This document shows, piece after piece, positions 1 through 11,895 of a stretch of 64,000 bases of DNA. The DNA is from Dryas octopetala (Eukaryota; Streptophyta; Magnoliopsida; Rosales; Rosaceae). The position numbers and the translations under genes were made by a program. Numbering within the stretch: the stretch's first letter is position 1; the number at the start of each line of letters is the position of its first letter. Location: contig OY992832.1 of assembly GCA_963921425.1 (NCBI GenBank), positions 10,663,249 to 10,727,248 of the forward strand, read 5' to 3'. The notes beneath the pieces are model-generated. The model had not been told where the DNA came from. It saw only the letters and a list, made by a program, of their open reading frames with translations, and did no database searches.

Positions 1-1591
1 TTTAACCACTATACCGGCCTGAAGTATAGATGGAGAAGAAAAAAATGGAAGAACACTTTTTAACCCTTTTTGAATATTTTCTTCCTAAAATAGTGACAAA
101 GTATCAAATTGCTTGATAAAGATATAAAAGGAAGGAATGAAAATATCAAAAGAAACCCTAAAAAGTTTCTTCTACCTCGTGGAACAAGCTAGAGGATGAA
201 AGATTTTCCTTGGAATTAAGGAACCAATAATACCTATATAGGGATTCGAATATCTACAAAGACTACAAATATATATATATAACTCATTCATTTCCATGCA
301 AAACCCTTTATAATTAGCTGAGATAATTTTCCAATTCTTTTGAGTGTAAATAAAATAAACCTTTGCGTCAAATCTCATGAAAAAAAAATATATATAAAGC
401 TTTTTTTTTTCATGAGATCGATTTGACGTTTTAAGTGTGGTATCATTTTCTTTTTTGTAAATGAAGTGTGGTATGCATCTCTTATAAATTAATATATAAG
501 TAAGCTGGAAATATATATTTATATATATCAAGTTGCGAATATTGATTAATTTATGGAAATAAGTTGTTAGTTAGCTAGAAATGATCGACTTTTGCTTTTT
601 TGTTTCTTTTTTCCTATGTGGACAAACTAAGAAGGCATGCATCTTTTCTCCATGCTAGGTAGCTATAATGGGATTCATCATTATAAAACATTAACAAAGG
701 AAATATTAAAGTTCAACAGAATCAAAGTGCTTTACCTGCGGGTCGGTTCATATAGTATCTAATAATTAAGGTCATCTTTTTCAGAGATGGTGTAGGGGAT
801 GAGTAAGCACACCTCATCACAAACTTAGTTAATTTATCTGGCTAACAATTCAAGCATTGTTTTTATCTCCCAAAACCCATAAACTAATAACTCTTTTGTA
901 TTTTATGCCTTTTGGGTCTATTACTGAAGTTGAACCCTCAATCCACACCACTATATATATACTACAACAGTTCTGATGACAAGAACAAGAAAATTAATTA
1001 ACAAACAAAAGACATGTGCAATATCGATCTCTCACAACTTCCCTCTCAATTAGTCACTAATTCTTTAATTTATTTGGAGTTGACGGCCAAGAAATGAAGT
1101 AAAGGGTGATCCTCAAACCATTCTCAAATAATTTTCATAAAAATATTGATTTGGATGTTTTTTAATACCCATGAGCCACACTTGCCCTCTCCTCTTTGAA
1201 AATGACTTCAACATACAATAAGAGAAATGTGCTCAAGAGTCAATTTACAATAGTGTTTATATGATATACAAATAGTACATGGTAGAGGATCAATCTATAT
1301 GTTAGTAGTGGAAAAGTGAGTCTATCAACATTTAATTAAGGATTTAAGAGTGTTTTATGTGGCATACATTTATTGTATGCTAGGTAGAATTTTTCATGTG
1401 CTCGAACAGTCTGACTTTGTGTGTCCAGATTTTGAAGCTGAAGCACCATTGACCGAAAACTCTTATTTGAATGTAGAGTTCTAATCGAGAGTCTAATAAC
1501 ATATCAGATATCTCTAACGAGAGAGACAGAGATCAAGAAGAGGGTGCATGAAATTAAGCGACACATATCAGTCTAATATCTCTTATAGTAC
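1..1591. other. AT-rich non-coding stretch, probably LBD intron
   Basis: No convincing coding region on either strand. I searched the minus strand for the conserved second-exon block of LBD proteins (the DPVYGCVG region) and did not find it. If the LBD gene at 1592-1768 is intact, this stretch is the start of its intron. It contains short AT runs and a hairpin-forming pair near 374-430 (CATGAAAAAAAA facing TTTTTTTTCATG). Confidence 0.5.
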
Positions 1592-1768
1592 CTGAAGCAT
1601 CTTGTTGACATTGCTAGCACCAAAAACCTTGTGTACACTGGCAAACTTCTGGGGCTCGTCAGCTGGAAAATAAGGAGCAAACACACAGTCCTTCGCACAT
1701 CTCCTCCTCAGAAGCTTGCATGCTGCGCATGGAGACATTCCACCTTGTTTTCGACCACTCTCCTTCAT
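1592..1768 (-). CDS. LBD4: LOB-domain transcription factor, first exon (LBD4-like)
   Basis: This exon encodes 59 residues starting MKESGRKQGG and containing the LOB zinc-finger-like C block CX2CX6CX3C (C14, C17, C24, C28), followed by the start of the GAS block ending in KVFGASNVNKMLQ. LOB-domain proteins are plant-specific nuclear transcription factors of organ boundaries and vascular development. The N-terminal wording matches the LBD3/LBD4 subgroup best. The exon stops at CAG followed by GT (donor at 1591-1590), exactly where class I LBD genes carry their intron after the MLQ codons. The ATG at 1768-1766 is chosen over an upstream in-frame TTG. The second exon, with the rest of the GAS block and the leucine-zipper-like coil, is not in the window. 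The gene is either continued beyond position 1 or truncated. Confidence 0.85.
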
Positions 1769-1970
1769 TTTCGATCCCAACTTATTTGGCCAACAAATAT
1801 TAACTTAAGAAAAAAAACTAAAAGCTTTGTAATTTTAGCTAGGGACCAAAAACTAAAAAGAAACCTGGATATAATATATTGGGCTAATAAGAAAATTATG
1901 GAGCTTTGAATAAATGTTGCGGGGTGTTGAGAGAGGGAGGAGAGGGGACTTGAGGAGAAGCGTGGTGGAG

Positions 1971-1980
1971 ATTATATAGA
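1971..1980 (-). promoter_or_regulatory. TATA box of the LBD gene
   Basis: On the minus strand this reads TCTATATAAT. About 30 bases downstream a CT-rich 5' leader begins (roughly 1920-1945), which runs to the LBD start codon at 1768. Position and composition fit a core promoter; no transcript evidence is available. Confidence 0.55.
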
Positions 1981-2169
1981 GAAGTAGTACGTGACAGAAA
2001 ATCTTTCAGGGACCCATTAAAGAATAGACTAGATTTTGTTGGACAAAACATCGTTTTTGATAAGATCTTTAGCCCCACAACAATAATATATTTTGTCTCC
2101 CTTTTTTATTTTACTTTTTTTTTTTCATACCTCGTATGTATATAAGCTTTTACATATTATTAGAAAAGA

Positions 2170-2530
2170 TAATTAGACTTAGGTTATTTAAAAAAATAAT
2201 TTTTAAATAGAAATCAGGAGTATTTTAAAATTTATAATAATTTATAAGAAAATTATTTTAATTCATAATAAAGTCATTTTAATTTATAAGAAAATCATTT
2301 TAATTCATAATAAAGTATTTTTCCGATTTAAATGATATTTCCCTCTTTTTAAAGGATATTTCCCCTTATAGAGTGTAGATGAGCTCTGTAGAGGCTGTAT
2401 GTTAGATTTTAACTCAAAAAATAAAAATAAAAGGACTTAATTAAAAATCCTAAATCACTACTGGTCTTAATTTAAGAAAAACTCATAAAATGGACTGAAT
2501 TTTAAGTCTCTATTATTAGAAACTAGTCTA
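2170..2530 (-). repeat. Interspersed repeat family R, copy 1
   Basis: This AT-rich block is the reverse complement of blocks at 14101-14385 and 30895-31615. Shared landmarks are AAAACTCATAAAATGGACT, a CTACTGGTCTTA-like block and alternating AATTTATAAGAAAAT / AATTCATAATAAAG units. No terminal inverted repeats or target duplication are obvious, so the class is unknown. Confidence 0.6.
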
Positions 2531-2900
2531 ATAGTAAATTAATTCTTCAAAGAAATGTTGAGAGCTAGTTTCAAACTGCATTCTATATACTAGATTCCAT
2601 CCATAGTTCAAAACCAATATTGTATTAAGTGAAAATAATGATTTCCATTTATAGCTTTCATTACTAGGATTAATATTTAAAATTTTCAGAGTATGAGAGT
2701 TTGGTACTAGATAGATTCTAACTGCTTCCAAATATATATATATATATATATACATACTATACTCCATCCATATTCTATATGTTCGTGAAAATAATGCATA
2801 TTTCTTAACCTTCTAAGCTTAATTGAGTAATGCGAGATATATATATATATATATATATGATAAGGTTATTTTATTAGACAATGTGACAATAATATAAATA

Positions 2901-3442
2901 GAGCAAATTATATTTTGGTACCTCAACTATACCTCGTTTTTCAACTTAGTACCTTAACTTTAAAAAGTTGCATTATCATACCTCAACTTTCATTTCATGT
3001 CAATTTTCGAAAAAAATGCAGTTATCTATTAACGTGGCAGTGATGTGGCATATGCGAACCTCAATGCTAAGCATTAACATCGCTTCTAAAAATAGCCGCA
3101 TAGATGAAAAATAATAAAAAAACCAATAAAACATTTAAAAAGGAAATAAATTAATTAAAAATTCAAACAAAATCTTTTAAAAAGTAATTAAAAATCAAAT
3201 AAAATATTTTAAAAATTCATGTGGCTATTATATATTGGAAGCCATGTCAATGCCTAGAGGTGAGGTCTGCGTATGCAACGACACTGCCACGTTAATAGAT
3301 AACGGCATTTTTAACGGAAAATATAACGAATGTATGAAATTGATACAAAATAAAAATTGAGGTATGATAATGCAACTTTTTAAAATTGAGGTACTAAGTT
3401 AAAAAATGAGATATAGTTAAGGTATTAAAATGTAATTTGCTC
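2901..3442. mobile_element. Mutator-type MITE with 9-bp target duplication
   Basis: A 542-bp non-coding element with terminal inverted repeats of about 150 bp. It begins GAGCAAATTATATTTTGG and ends TAATGTAATTTGCTC-like (AATTTGCTC at 3434-3442). It is flanked by the perfect 9-bp direct repeat ATATAAATA at 2892-2900 and 3443-3451. Long TIRs plus a 9-bp duplication are diagnostic of the Mutator superfamily. There is no transposase, so it is non-autonomous. The element at 32383-33529 shares the same termini. Confidence 0.85.
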
Positions 3443-3540
3443 ATATAAATATGAACCGCATATTCAATTAAAATCAAGTAGTTAACTTAATTAATAATAT
3501 CCAAATTCACAGTTTAGCAACAAGCTTGCATCCAGTAAGA

Positions 3541-3614
3541 GAATATTTTCATGTATATATATATATATATATAATTTTTTTTCTTGTTGCCGAATATTTT
3601 CATGTATATATATA
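3541..3614 (-). mobile_element. Micro-retroposon insertion between direct repeats
   Basis: The sequence GAATATTTTCATGTATATA occurs at 3541 and again from 3592. Between the copies lies a T-tract followed by CTTGTTGCC, that is, GGCAACAAG plus poly(A) read on the minus strand. This is the structure left by target-primed reverse transcription with extreme 5' truncation. The AT repeat makes the exact edges uncertain. Confidence 0.5.
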
Positions 3615-4132
3615 GTTTTTTTTTTTGTCAATGATTTTCTTTGATAGTTTTACACTTTTACTAGTGAAGCTATAGGATAGTACCGTAGTAAAAAAAACAA
3701 AAAAAACAAAAAAAATCTCTAGATCGAGTATGAGAGTAGCTATATGTACACATATGTATAGTTAGTGTGTATTAGTCATTAATTAAATATAAAAGTTAAT
3801 TAGTCATTAATTCTTAAATAATCAAACTAAAAGAAGATGGATATTCTAAGAATTTATTATATGGGAGAGATCGAGGACATGTAGAAGGGACAATTAATAA
3901 TGAAATAAAACTTGTGCTCGATCATCTAACTTTATATGGTATGATGTATGATCTGTGGTATGTGATGTCAACGGACGTGTTGAGCTGAGTTTGAATAGAC
4001 TAATCCATTCCTAGAAGGAAAATATAATTAAAAGAAATATATGTTGCTACAAGGTCCAGCCATCAAGGAATTTGGCTGCTCATTTGTATAATTAATTCAA
4101 GATCATCGGTAGATCGATGATCATATATAAAT

Positions 4133-4757
4133 TAAAAAAAATGTACAAACATGACACATATTTTTATAGTTGTTTCATTTTAGGACATTAATTTTGCTTT
4201 GTGTTAATGAAAGACACATACTTTCATTTTGTGTCAATTAAGGACTATGTTTTTTTTTTTTCAGTTTTTATCTCAATTTTGACTCGATGTTGAACCCATT
4301 AAAACTCCACCAAATTCAAAAAAATTTATATTAGGTTTAAAGATATGCATCTCCTCTTTAGAACCATATAAAAATCACCAAAATCAGATCTCTATAACTC
4401 CAGATAATCGGCCCCAAAGTAGGGTACCCGAAACTATCCGATTTTCTAAATTTTTTTTCAGAGGTTCGATTAGACAGTTTCAGATACCCTACTTTTGGGC
4501 CAATTATCTAGAGTTGTAGATGTCCGATTTGAGTGATCTTTATATGGTTGTAAAGAGGAGATGCATAACTTTAAATTAAGTATAAGTTTGCTAAATTTGG
4601 TGGAGTTTTGATGGGTCCAATGTCGGATCAAAGTTGAAATAAAAAAAATCCTTAATTGATACAAAATAAAAGTATATGTCATTTATTAACACGAATCAAA
4701 ATTAATGTTCTAAAATGAAACAATCATCAAATTATGTGTCATGTTTATAAATTTTTC
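4133..4757. mobile_element. TIR element with ~290-bp arms
   Basis: Two inverted arms face each other: AACATGACACATA near 4147 is mirrored by TATGTGTCATGTT near 4733, and matching continues inward (TGGTGGAGTTTT, GGAGATGCAT, CCTACTTT...GGGCC) to a short centre near 4440. No ORF is present. The flanks share ATATATAAA, possibly a 9-bp duplication, but they are too AT-rich to be sure. A Mutator-like MITE is the most likely class. Confidence 0.65.
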
Positions 4758-4925
4758 CCTATATATATAAATACTATGTAATTTTTTAGCTTTATTAAGT
4801 GTGCTTCTCAATTATGATAGGAAAAAAATGCATATTGATAGTTCTTTGTGAAGCTTTAACTTGATTCTTAAGCTAGCTATATATATATCACTAGGTACGT
4901 AGCTAGGTATATATATATATATATA

Positions 4926-5323
4926 CAGGCTCCTTCTGTTGAGGTATACCTCAACTTATTTATGTTGAGGTATGACCTTGTTGGAGCCCACACGAGTCGT
5001 TTTGTGTCGATCCGAACCGTTCGCAAGGATAATCTTCATTGATAGATCATCCTTGCAAAAAATTAGCCCAATCGGAAATCATTTGCCTATCTAACTTTGA
5101 TAAAACAAATAGACGGTTTCATCGAAAATATTTGGTTCGTCCATTTATTTGATCAAAGTTAGATAGGCAAATGATTTCCGATTTGGCTAATTTTTTGCAA
5201 GGATGATCTATTTATGGAGATGTAAAAAATGAACGGTTCGGATTGACACAAAAAGACTCGTGTACGCCCCAACAGGGTATACCTCAACATAAATAAGTTG
5301 AGGTATACCTCAACAGAAGGAGC

Positions 5324-5326
<3 letters not shown>
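4926..5326. mobile_element. Foldback/palindromic MITE in a TA-rich site
   Basis: This 401-bp element is an almost complete palindrome. It starts CAGGCTCCTTCTGTTGAGG and ends CCTCAACAGAAGGAGCCTG, with arms matching inward through GAACGGTTCGGAT-type and AAGTTAGATAGGC blocks. It is flanked on both sides by TA repeats, so a TA target duplication cannot be separated from background. It has no coding capacity. Relatives are at 36981-37879 and, more diverged, at 15905-16198. Confidence 0.8.
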
Positions 5327-5354
<28 letters not shown>

Positions 5355-8300
5355 CTATATATTAATCTTATTTTATTTGGCTCACAATATTTGTTAGTGA
5401 CCCCTTGTAAGATCCTGCCAGGAGCTTTAAATACACATAGACAAGGATTGTAATGTGGTGAAACAGAAAAGCTAATAAAAACCCTAATACTAAATTCCAA
5501 CCGATAAGATATGGATGACAAGATGGGAATCAAATTAATTGTAAATGGCAACACACAAACTCACACTTTGATTAGTGGGATCGAATCCTATCATTTTTAT
5601 TTCTTGCCAAACAAATGTTATATATGCTTTGATGATCTCATCAATAGAATGATTTTTGCAGGCAAGTAACATCAAGCTGAGAGCGAGTGCTTTGACACCA
5701 AGTCGATCACCAAGTCTTTTTTTTTTATCTCTAGTTCCACGGCTATCATGCATTCATGCACTACTAAAAGGTCTTTAAAATTATATTGTATTAATTAGTC
5801 AAATAATTAGTGCTAAGGTCCTCTTAAGCAAAGCTTTTGAGCTAATAAGATTCTTCTGATAATATGGATTGTTTAGACGTTTGTGAAAAATATAGATGAT
5901 CGACCATGTAGCTTTCAGAAAATTAATTTGACTACAAGCTAGCCCACCATGGGATTGAAGATGGATGAATGAACTTGCTTTATTGCTTTCATGGGTGAGA
6001 TTGCGTACTGAAGAACTCGTATTTGACTATTTGGATTTATATATTGCCAACCTGCACGTGTACAGGGGAACGACATATATTATATACATATATATACATA
6101 CATGATACTACATGTTAATATATATATATAGCAAATTAGCAATTATGAGCCAATAATGGTCTAGGTCAAGAGAATCATATATAGATATATATGTGGAAAT
6201 GAAATCTGACAAGTGGAGAGCTAGCTTTCATTTTCGGAAATGAATTTACTTTTGACATACACCAAAAATTCATGTCTACGCTGAGGTACTACATCGGATT
6301 CTCACAATAATTGATATATAACTAGATATGAGACTAATTGTTTCTAAAAAATTTGTTTGGGATGAGAGTATTGTCAACTTTTAACTTGTGTGATAATTAA
6401 AGATGGGTATAAGTTTCAACCAAAAAGAAAAATAAAAAGATATGGGGTACTATAAATGTTTAATTTATGATAAATATCAGAAAGTACTCGATCGAGTCTA
6501 GAAGGAGGAGATCAATAGAATTAAAAGAAAAAAATTGAAGTTGTAATTTTCAAAATCTTTTTCAGATGATCTTTTACAGCTTGTATATATGATTTTTTGC
6601 TGGTGGCTCCAGTGGGATGAATCTGGACTCGCATGAATTTGACTTTCTATTTGTCTATTTTATGAGAACTTGACTTTGAAGTGTACAAGTTTCATAATTC
6701 GGTGGATTTGTCTATTCACATATAAATTATTTTTTATATTTAAATACAAACAATCATAATTTTAGTAATTTAATGGTTTTCTATAATTTAGTGCTTTGTC
6801 GAATAAAAAAAATACAAAATCAACATTAATTATATAATGACAAAATTTATAATTAATAAATTATTGTTATCCTACATGATTTAAGATTTTAAATATAAAG
6901 TTTGGCTATTAAAATAATAATAATAGTATTAGATTCTATAAAAAATTAATTTAAAGGACTAATATTCAAATATCCCTATATATATATATCTAAGTTGGTA
7001 CAAAGTTACAAACCGAAGAGCCTTTTCACATCGCATTTTTATATATAGCTACTAGGCTTGTCTATGACTAGCTCTGTGGAACTAAAGCTTACATAATTAA
7101 GCACACTAGCTAGCTACTAGGGGTAGCTTAGATAGATTTCAATTCAAACAAATGCATTATGCATAGGGGTGTCAAACGGGCCGGGCCGTTTAAGTTGAGC
7201 ATATCTTGTTTTTATGTTGTGTTCGGATTGGTCTATATAGTTAATATTTAAGTTTGGTACGGCCTGCAGGCTATTTATGTTTGTGCCGTGTCTTAAACAG
7301 GCCGGTCCATGAACTTTTTTTATTTTTATTTTTTAGGAAAATAAAACTAATCTCATGATATTTTTTTCTTATTTATAATTAAATATTAATATTAATTTTC
7401 ATGAAATTGAATATTTTTGTTGAAAAATTCTCTAAAAATAAAAAAAAAGAATGTTAAAATAATCATGCCTATTTCGTGCCCGTGCTGTGCCCGATGGGCT
7501 AAAAACTTCGGCCCGACCCAGTCCATTTAATCATGTCGTGCTGTGCCGTGCCTATTTTAATCGTGATGTGCCGTGTCGTGCTCAGGCTGGCCCGACCTGT
7601 GTGATTCATGCACATTATACAAGCACTCACTCCATTAACCCGGCCCACATACAATACTCACACACAAACAGAAATGTATACCATAAATAAACAGTTAATT
7701 AAAAATCAACCTAATTAATTAACGGTTCAGACTTATATATAGTCCAACAACATACTATTAACAAAGAGATCATTTCTTTATAGATTTCATTAGCTTTAAG
7801 TACTATACCAATTAATATAATGAGCTTTTGAACATAAGAATCATCTGTACCTAATCAATCATGTTTGATTCGCAAACTATATATGGTTGGTACGTAGGGA
7901 TGAGTTAAATATATGACAAATAATTAATTAGACTAGCATCAAAGTCTCTGAATGATGTTACTTGTCTGTAAGTACTGAAGACTCTAGCCCCCGGCCATTT
8001 ACTGAACTATCAACCACATATATATATATATATATATATATAGTTGGTACTTGGTAAGTTGGTAGGGAGTTAAATGTAGAGAAATATTAATTAATCGATG
8101 TTTGTGAATATGGAGAACTCGCTTTCATTTGTTTTTTACCATTGGGTTTTTCAAAAGCATCCATGAACATGAAAGTATATGACATGTAATTACAATATCA
8201 TGAACTTATGCGTACTTCTTCTTCGATCTTTTTTTCTAAGAATTGTTTTGTTTATTAATTATTTTCTTGAAGACGTTATTTATTGTTAATGAATCACTAA

Positions 8301-9968
8301 TTATAGTGGAGAAATTTTTGGTATCTGTAAAGAAAGAAATGTTTGCACGACATAATTTACCTTTTTTTTGTTTTTTGAGAAACACATAATATATTTATCT
8401 ACTTTTTAAAAAACACATAATTTACCTACTTTTTTTTAGAAACACATAATTTACCTACTTGTTTGTGTTTGTTTGCATATCTTTCTTGTGTGCTAGCTTG
8501 GCTGTAAATGTAAGCTTATTTACCTACTAATTACTAGCTAATAGGTGTTTGATGAAAGGCCCAAATGATTCTAAAGTGAATTGTGTTCTACATTCAAATG
8601 AATTTTGATCAAGGATTTTTCATGGAGAGTATTCTTGTAAGTAAATTGGGTTGATATCAATGGGCCGGTTTTGTTAATGCAATGCACGTCCGGTGGGGTC
8701 TCTTGAAAATAAATGTAGGTACTTTAGTTGTAGAAATTTAGGGGTCCAAGTGTAGAGGCCTTTACTATAGTCAATATTGTATAGGTAATGTAGGTAAATT
8801 AATATCTATGGACTTTGATTTCAATTCAATGTAGGTAAATTGATATATATGAACTTTGATTATAGTTTAATGTAGGTGAGTACAACACGTATATTGATAC
8901 TTTGACTAAAAGGAGCTTTTGAATTAATTGGGAAGATATATTTTTTTTTTAACCAAATGTAAAGGGCTGTTTTGATTTATTAGGATTAGATTTAGGATTT
9001 TTTTTAATCTTTGTGAAAATTAGCATGATATGTCAGTCTACTCTAAAAAAAACGATGATATATATATGCCAGTCCACTGTAATGAAAAAAAGGCACTGGA
9101 CACATAGCCCAACGCATGGCACCTTCTTTTTTTCGTTTCAACGTTGCCACTGATGAACAGTGACTATACTCATTGTGCAATAACAATTATAAAAAATGTA
9201 TAAATATGGTACTTATGATCTTTTTTTTACAACATAAAACACAAAAAATCACCATTTGAGTCACATAAACTCTTGTCATCTTTGTCATTGCAAAATTAAT
9301 GTTGAACTGTGGTTATCGTCACTGTACATCGCCCAATGTGCACTTAGCACCTATTTTTTTGTGTCAATTTGAGTGCTTTTTTTATTTTTTATTTTTATAA
9401 GGTAAGTTTATTTTCATAATCCTAGCTATCTATTATTAGGTAGACATTTTTAACAGTTGGAAACATTAGGTGGGTTTATTTAATATTTGGAGGTGTAAAA
9501 TGAACTTTAATTAAAATCATTTACTTTTATATTTATTGCCTTCTTTTATAAACTCCTTAAGATTTACGCATTAACTATGATTCAATGTAGGACCAATATA
9601 ACATGTTTTGTAATTATGAGAGAACTTTTAGGTGTACGTGTTTTAAGTTTTGGTGGCTGAAATTTTTGAATCTAGGCCTAATCTAACAATAAAAAAGTCA
9701 ATGAATTAGAAGCTAAAAAACATAGTTAGAAAGGCCTATATCCAATTAATTACAAAAGCCCTCCTGCAAATTACAAATTAACATTTGAGTCAGACCAATT
9801 CGTAGTTGGCCAAAGCAGTGTACCCTATAATAAGATATAAATAATTAGTTCACACCCAAGCAGTCAAATGATCGAGCTTCTAGTATTTACTGCCATGCAC
9901 CCTTTCACAGAGCAATTGCACCATCAAATTAATTAGTTCTCCACAACACCAAGCCTTCACAGAAATTA
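5327..9968. other. Gene-free intergenic region
   Basis: AT-rich DNA with (AT)n runs (5328-5355, 8017-8041) and no gene I can support. At 8382-8460 a block close to AAACACATAATTTACCTACT occurs three times with T-rich spacers. A minus-strand open stretch at 5535-5753 has coding-like composition but no family I recognise. The last ~100 bases before 9969 lie just upstream of the first dioxygenase copy and recur before the third copy (14790-14833). Confidence 0.6.
7166..7650. mobile_element. Degenerate hAT-like repeat remnant
   Basis: The left end reads AGGGGTGTCAAACGGGCCGG, a terminus typical of non-autonomous plant hAT-type repeats. An interior block at 7470-7600 is rich in GTGCCGTGCC-like words, as in that group. 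I found no matching right terminus or 8-bp duplication, so it is probably a truncated copy. Confidence 0.4.
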
Positions 9969-11638
9969 ATGGCTCCAACTATTGAAGATAGGAACTCACT
10001 ATTCAACTTTGTTGTTCGAGATGGCAATGGTGTGAAGGGCCTGGTGGACTTGGGCCTATCCAATGTACCTGAACAATATATACAACCACCACATGAGCGT
10101 ATAGTGAAGCCACTAAATGCAAGCTCAGTACATGAGCTCTCACCAATTGATTTGTCAAAGCTAGATGGGCCTGACCATGACCAAGTGGCAAATGAGATTG
10201 TTAATGCTGCTGAGGTTCTTGGGTTCTTCCAAGTTGTGAACCATGGCATGCCTCTGGAGTTGCTAGAGTCCCTGAAGAATGCTGCACACAATTTCTTCGG
10301 CCAAGCGCCCGAGAAGAAAGCTGCTTACCGGAAAGGTGTGAGCCCGAGTCCATATGTTACGTACGGTACAAGCTTTGTGCCGGAGAAGGAGAAGGCATTG
10401 GGGTGGAAGGACTATATCAGCATGTGGTATTCCGGTGATGCTAATGCTCTCAGTTATTGGCCCAACGAGTCCAAGTAAGACACTGAACATGTTATATTGT
10501 TAAGAAAAAAGGGTCAAAGTTTATACGTACCATACATTCATTGGCGGGTCCACAGTGGGACAAGAGCATATATTGATCTCATGTGATTTCCCAATTATTT
10601 ACGTTATATTAATTCTCTACTAGGGCCGAGGAAGGTACGTGTTTGGATGAATGCATGGGAGGCATTTAGCTCTCACACTTTCTTTCTAGTAGTTTTTCAC
10701 AATTAATTTCACGATATATTAAAGTTCGACCTCTTTGACACAAATTTCTGGCTCCGTTGTTATTCAAATAAGAATTGATCAGCTTAGTCATTGATTAAGA
10801 TTGCAATAGTGCTCTATAAGCATAACATGCATGCCAACCTGTGTGGCTTGCAAGACTGCAGGTCCTAAGATGGAATCAATCAAGTCTTAATATTGTTATT
10901 GTACGTAGTACGTGTCTCATCATGAACTTAATTTACAGGGAAGTTGCACTTGAGTACCTCAAAGCATCAACACAGGTGGAAAGGAAATTAATGAAAATTT
11001 TGATTGAAAATCCAGAGCTTACTGTTGGTGTCGGGCGTCACTCGATCGGACCCAGGCACCCTAAATGTGTTACTGCAAGATGGAATTGGTGGTTTGTATG
11101 TGAAACTTGAACAAGACGTGGCAGCTGGGAACAAGGGAGAGTGGATTGAGATCCCTCCTATCCCTGGTGCTCTTGTCGTCAACACTGGGGACACATTACA
11201 GCTAGGTTAATATATAGTTACAACCTTCATTCAATTTCAAGCTTTATATATATGCTAACTTTTTGTAAAATGGAAAATGGTTCTTCTACATGCTAACTTT
11301 TTGTGCTTTGATTGGGTGGGCGACTGTGACTAACAGATGGAGCTCATGTTAGTGATTTTGGTTTGTTTTGTTTTGTTTTAGATATATACTTAGTAATGGA
11401 AGGTACGTACAGAAGTGCTGAACACAGAGTTCGCACCACAAGCACAGAATCAAGAGTGTCTGTTCCAATGTTTACGATCCCAAAGCGAACAGAAAGAATT
11501 GGGCCGCTGCCTGAGGTGGTGGAGAGAGACGGACTGGCTCGTTACCGTGAGGTGGTGTTTGGGGATTACATGAAAAACTTTTTGGGCAATGCACATGAGG
11601 GCAAGAAGTCCCTTGATTTTGTGCGGGCTGATTATTAG
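9969..11638 (+). pseudogene. 2-oxoglutarate dioxygenase pseudogene, copy 1 (F6'H-like)
   Basis: Exon 1 (9969-10474) is intact and encodes the N-terminal non-haem dioxygenase domain, with GFFQVVNHGMP and the WKDYISMWY region, like feruloyl-CoA 6'-hydroxylase, which makes the scopoletin precursor. Intron 1 is 10475-10938. Exon 2 (from 10939) is damaged: compared with copy 2 it lacks 29 codons between ILIE and NPELTV (the NFYPTCP region), and a 4-base insertion near 11042-11045 breaks the frame and destroys the HxD iron ligand after GRHS. A further 4-base insertion sits at the exon 2 donor (near 11202) and two more in exon 3 (11382 onward). The RxS motif (SRVSVP) and the C-terminus survive in another frame. 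It cannot make the enzyme as written. Upstream DNA is shared with copy 3, showing a segmental duplication. Confidence 0.9.
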
Positions 11639-11806
11639 CTCCACTACTACGTACTGCTTAATTGATGCAATTAAGTGATCCCATCGAGTAATTTCAATCA
11701 AACTAGTCACTCTTATGAAGATTTGTATATACATCCTTTCGTGGGTCTTCTCTTTCATTCTTCATTGTCAAAGGGTTCAATATCTACTTGAATGTTAATT
11801 GAGACT

Positions 11807-11880
11807 AGACCAAAAAAAACAATATATCTTCTTGTTTTTGCCTTTGGGCTTTCTATGAATGACCATTTAGACAAAAAAAA
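11807..11880 (+). mobile_element. 74-bp retroposon-like insertion with validated empty site
   Basis: The insertion ends in CCATTTAGAC plus nine A residues and is bracketed by the 15-bp direct repeat ATGTTAATTGAGACT at 11792-11806 and 11881-11895. The paralogous segment at 15376-15390 has a single copy of this 15-mer with no insertion, followed by the same downstream sequence. This shows a real insertion event with target duplication and a poly(A) tail. Confidence 0.85.
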
Positions 11881-11895
11881 ATGTTAATTGAGACT

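Noticed and set aside
5535-5753. Minus-strand 72-codon open stretch with coding-like wording
   Set aside because: No recognisable family, no splice context, surrounded by transposons; could be a gene fragment but I cannot support it.
8382-8460. Three spaced copies of AAACACATAATTTACCTACT, CRISPR-like at first sight
   Set aside because: Spacers are T-rich and under 15 bases, and the context is a plant nuclear genome; simple local duplication.
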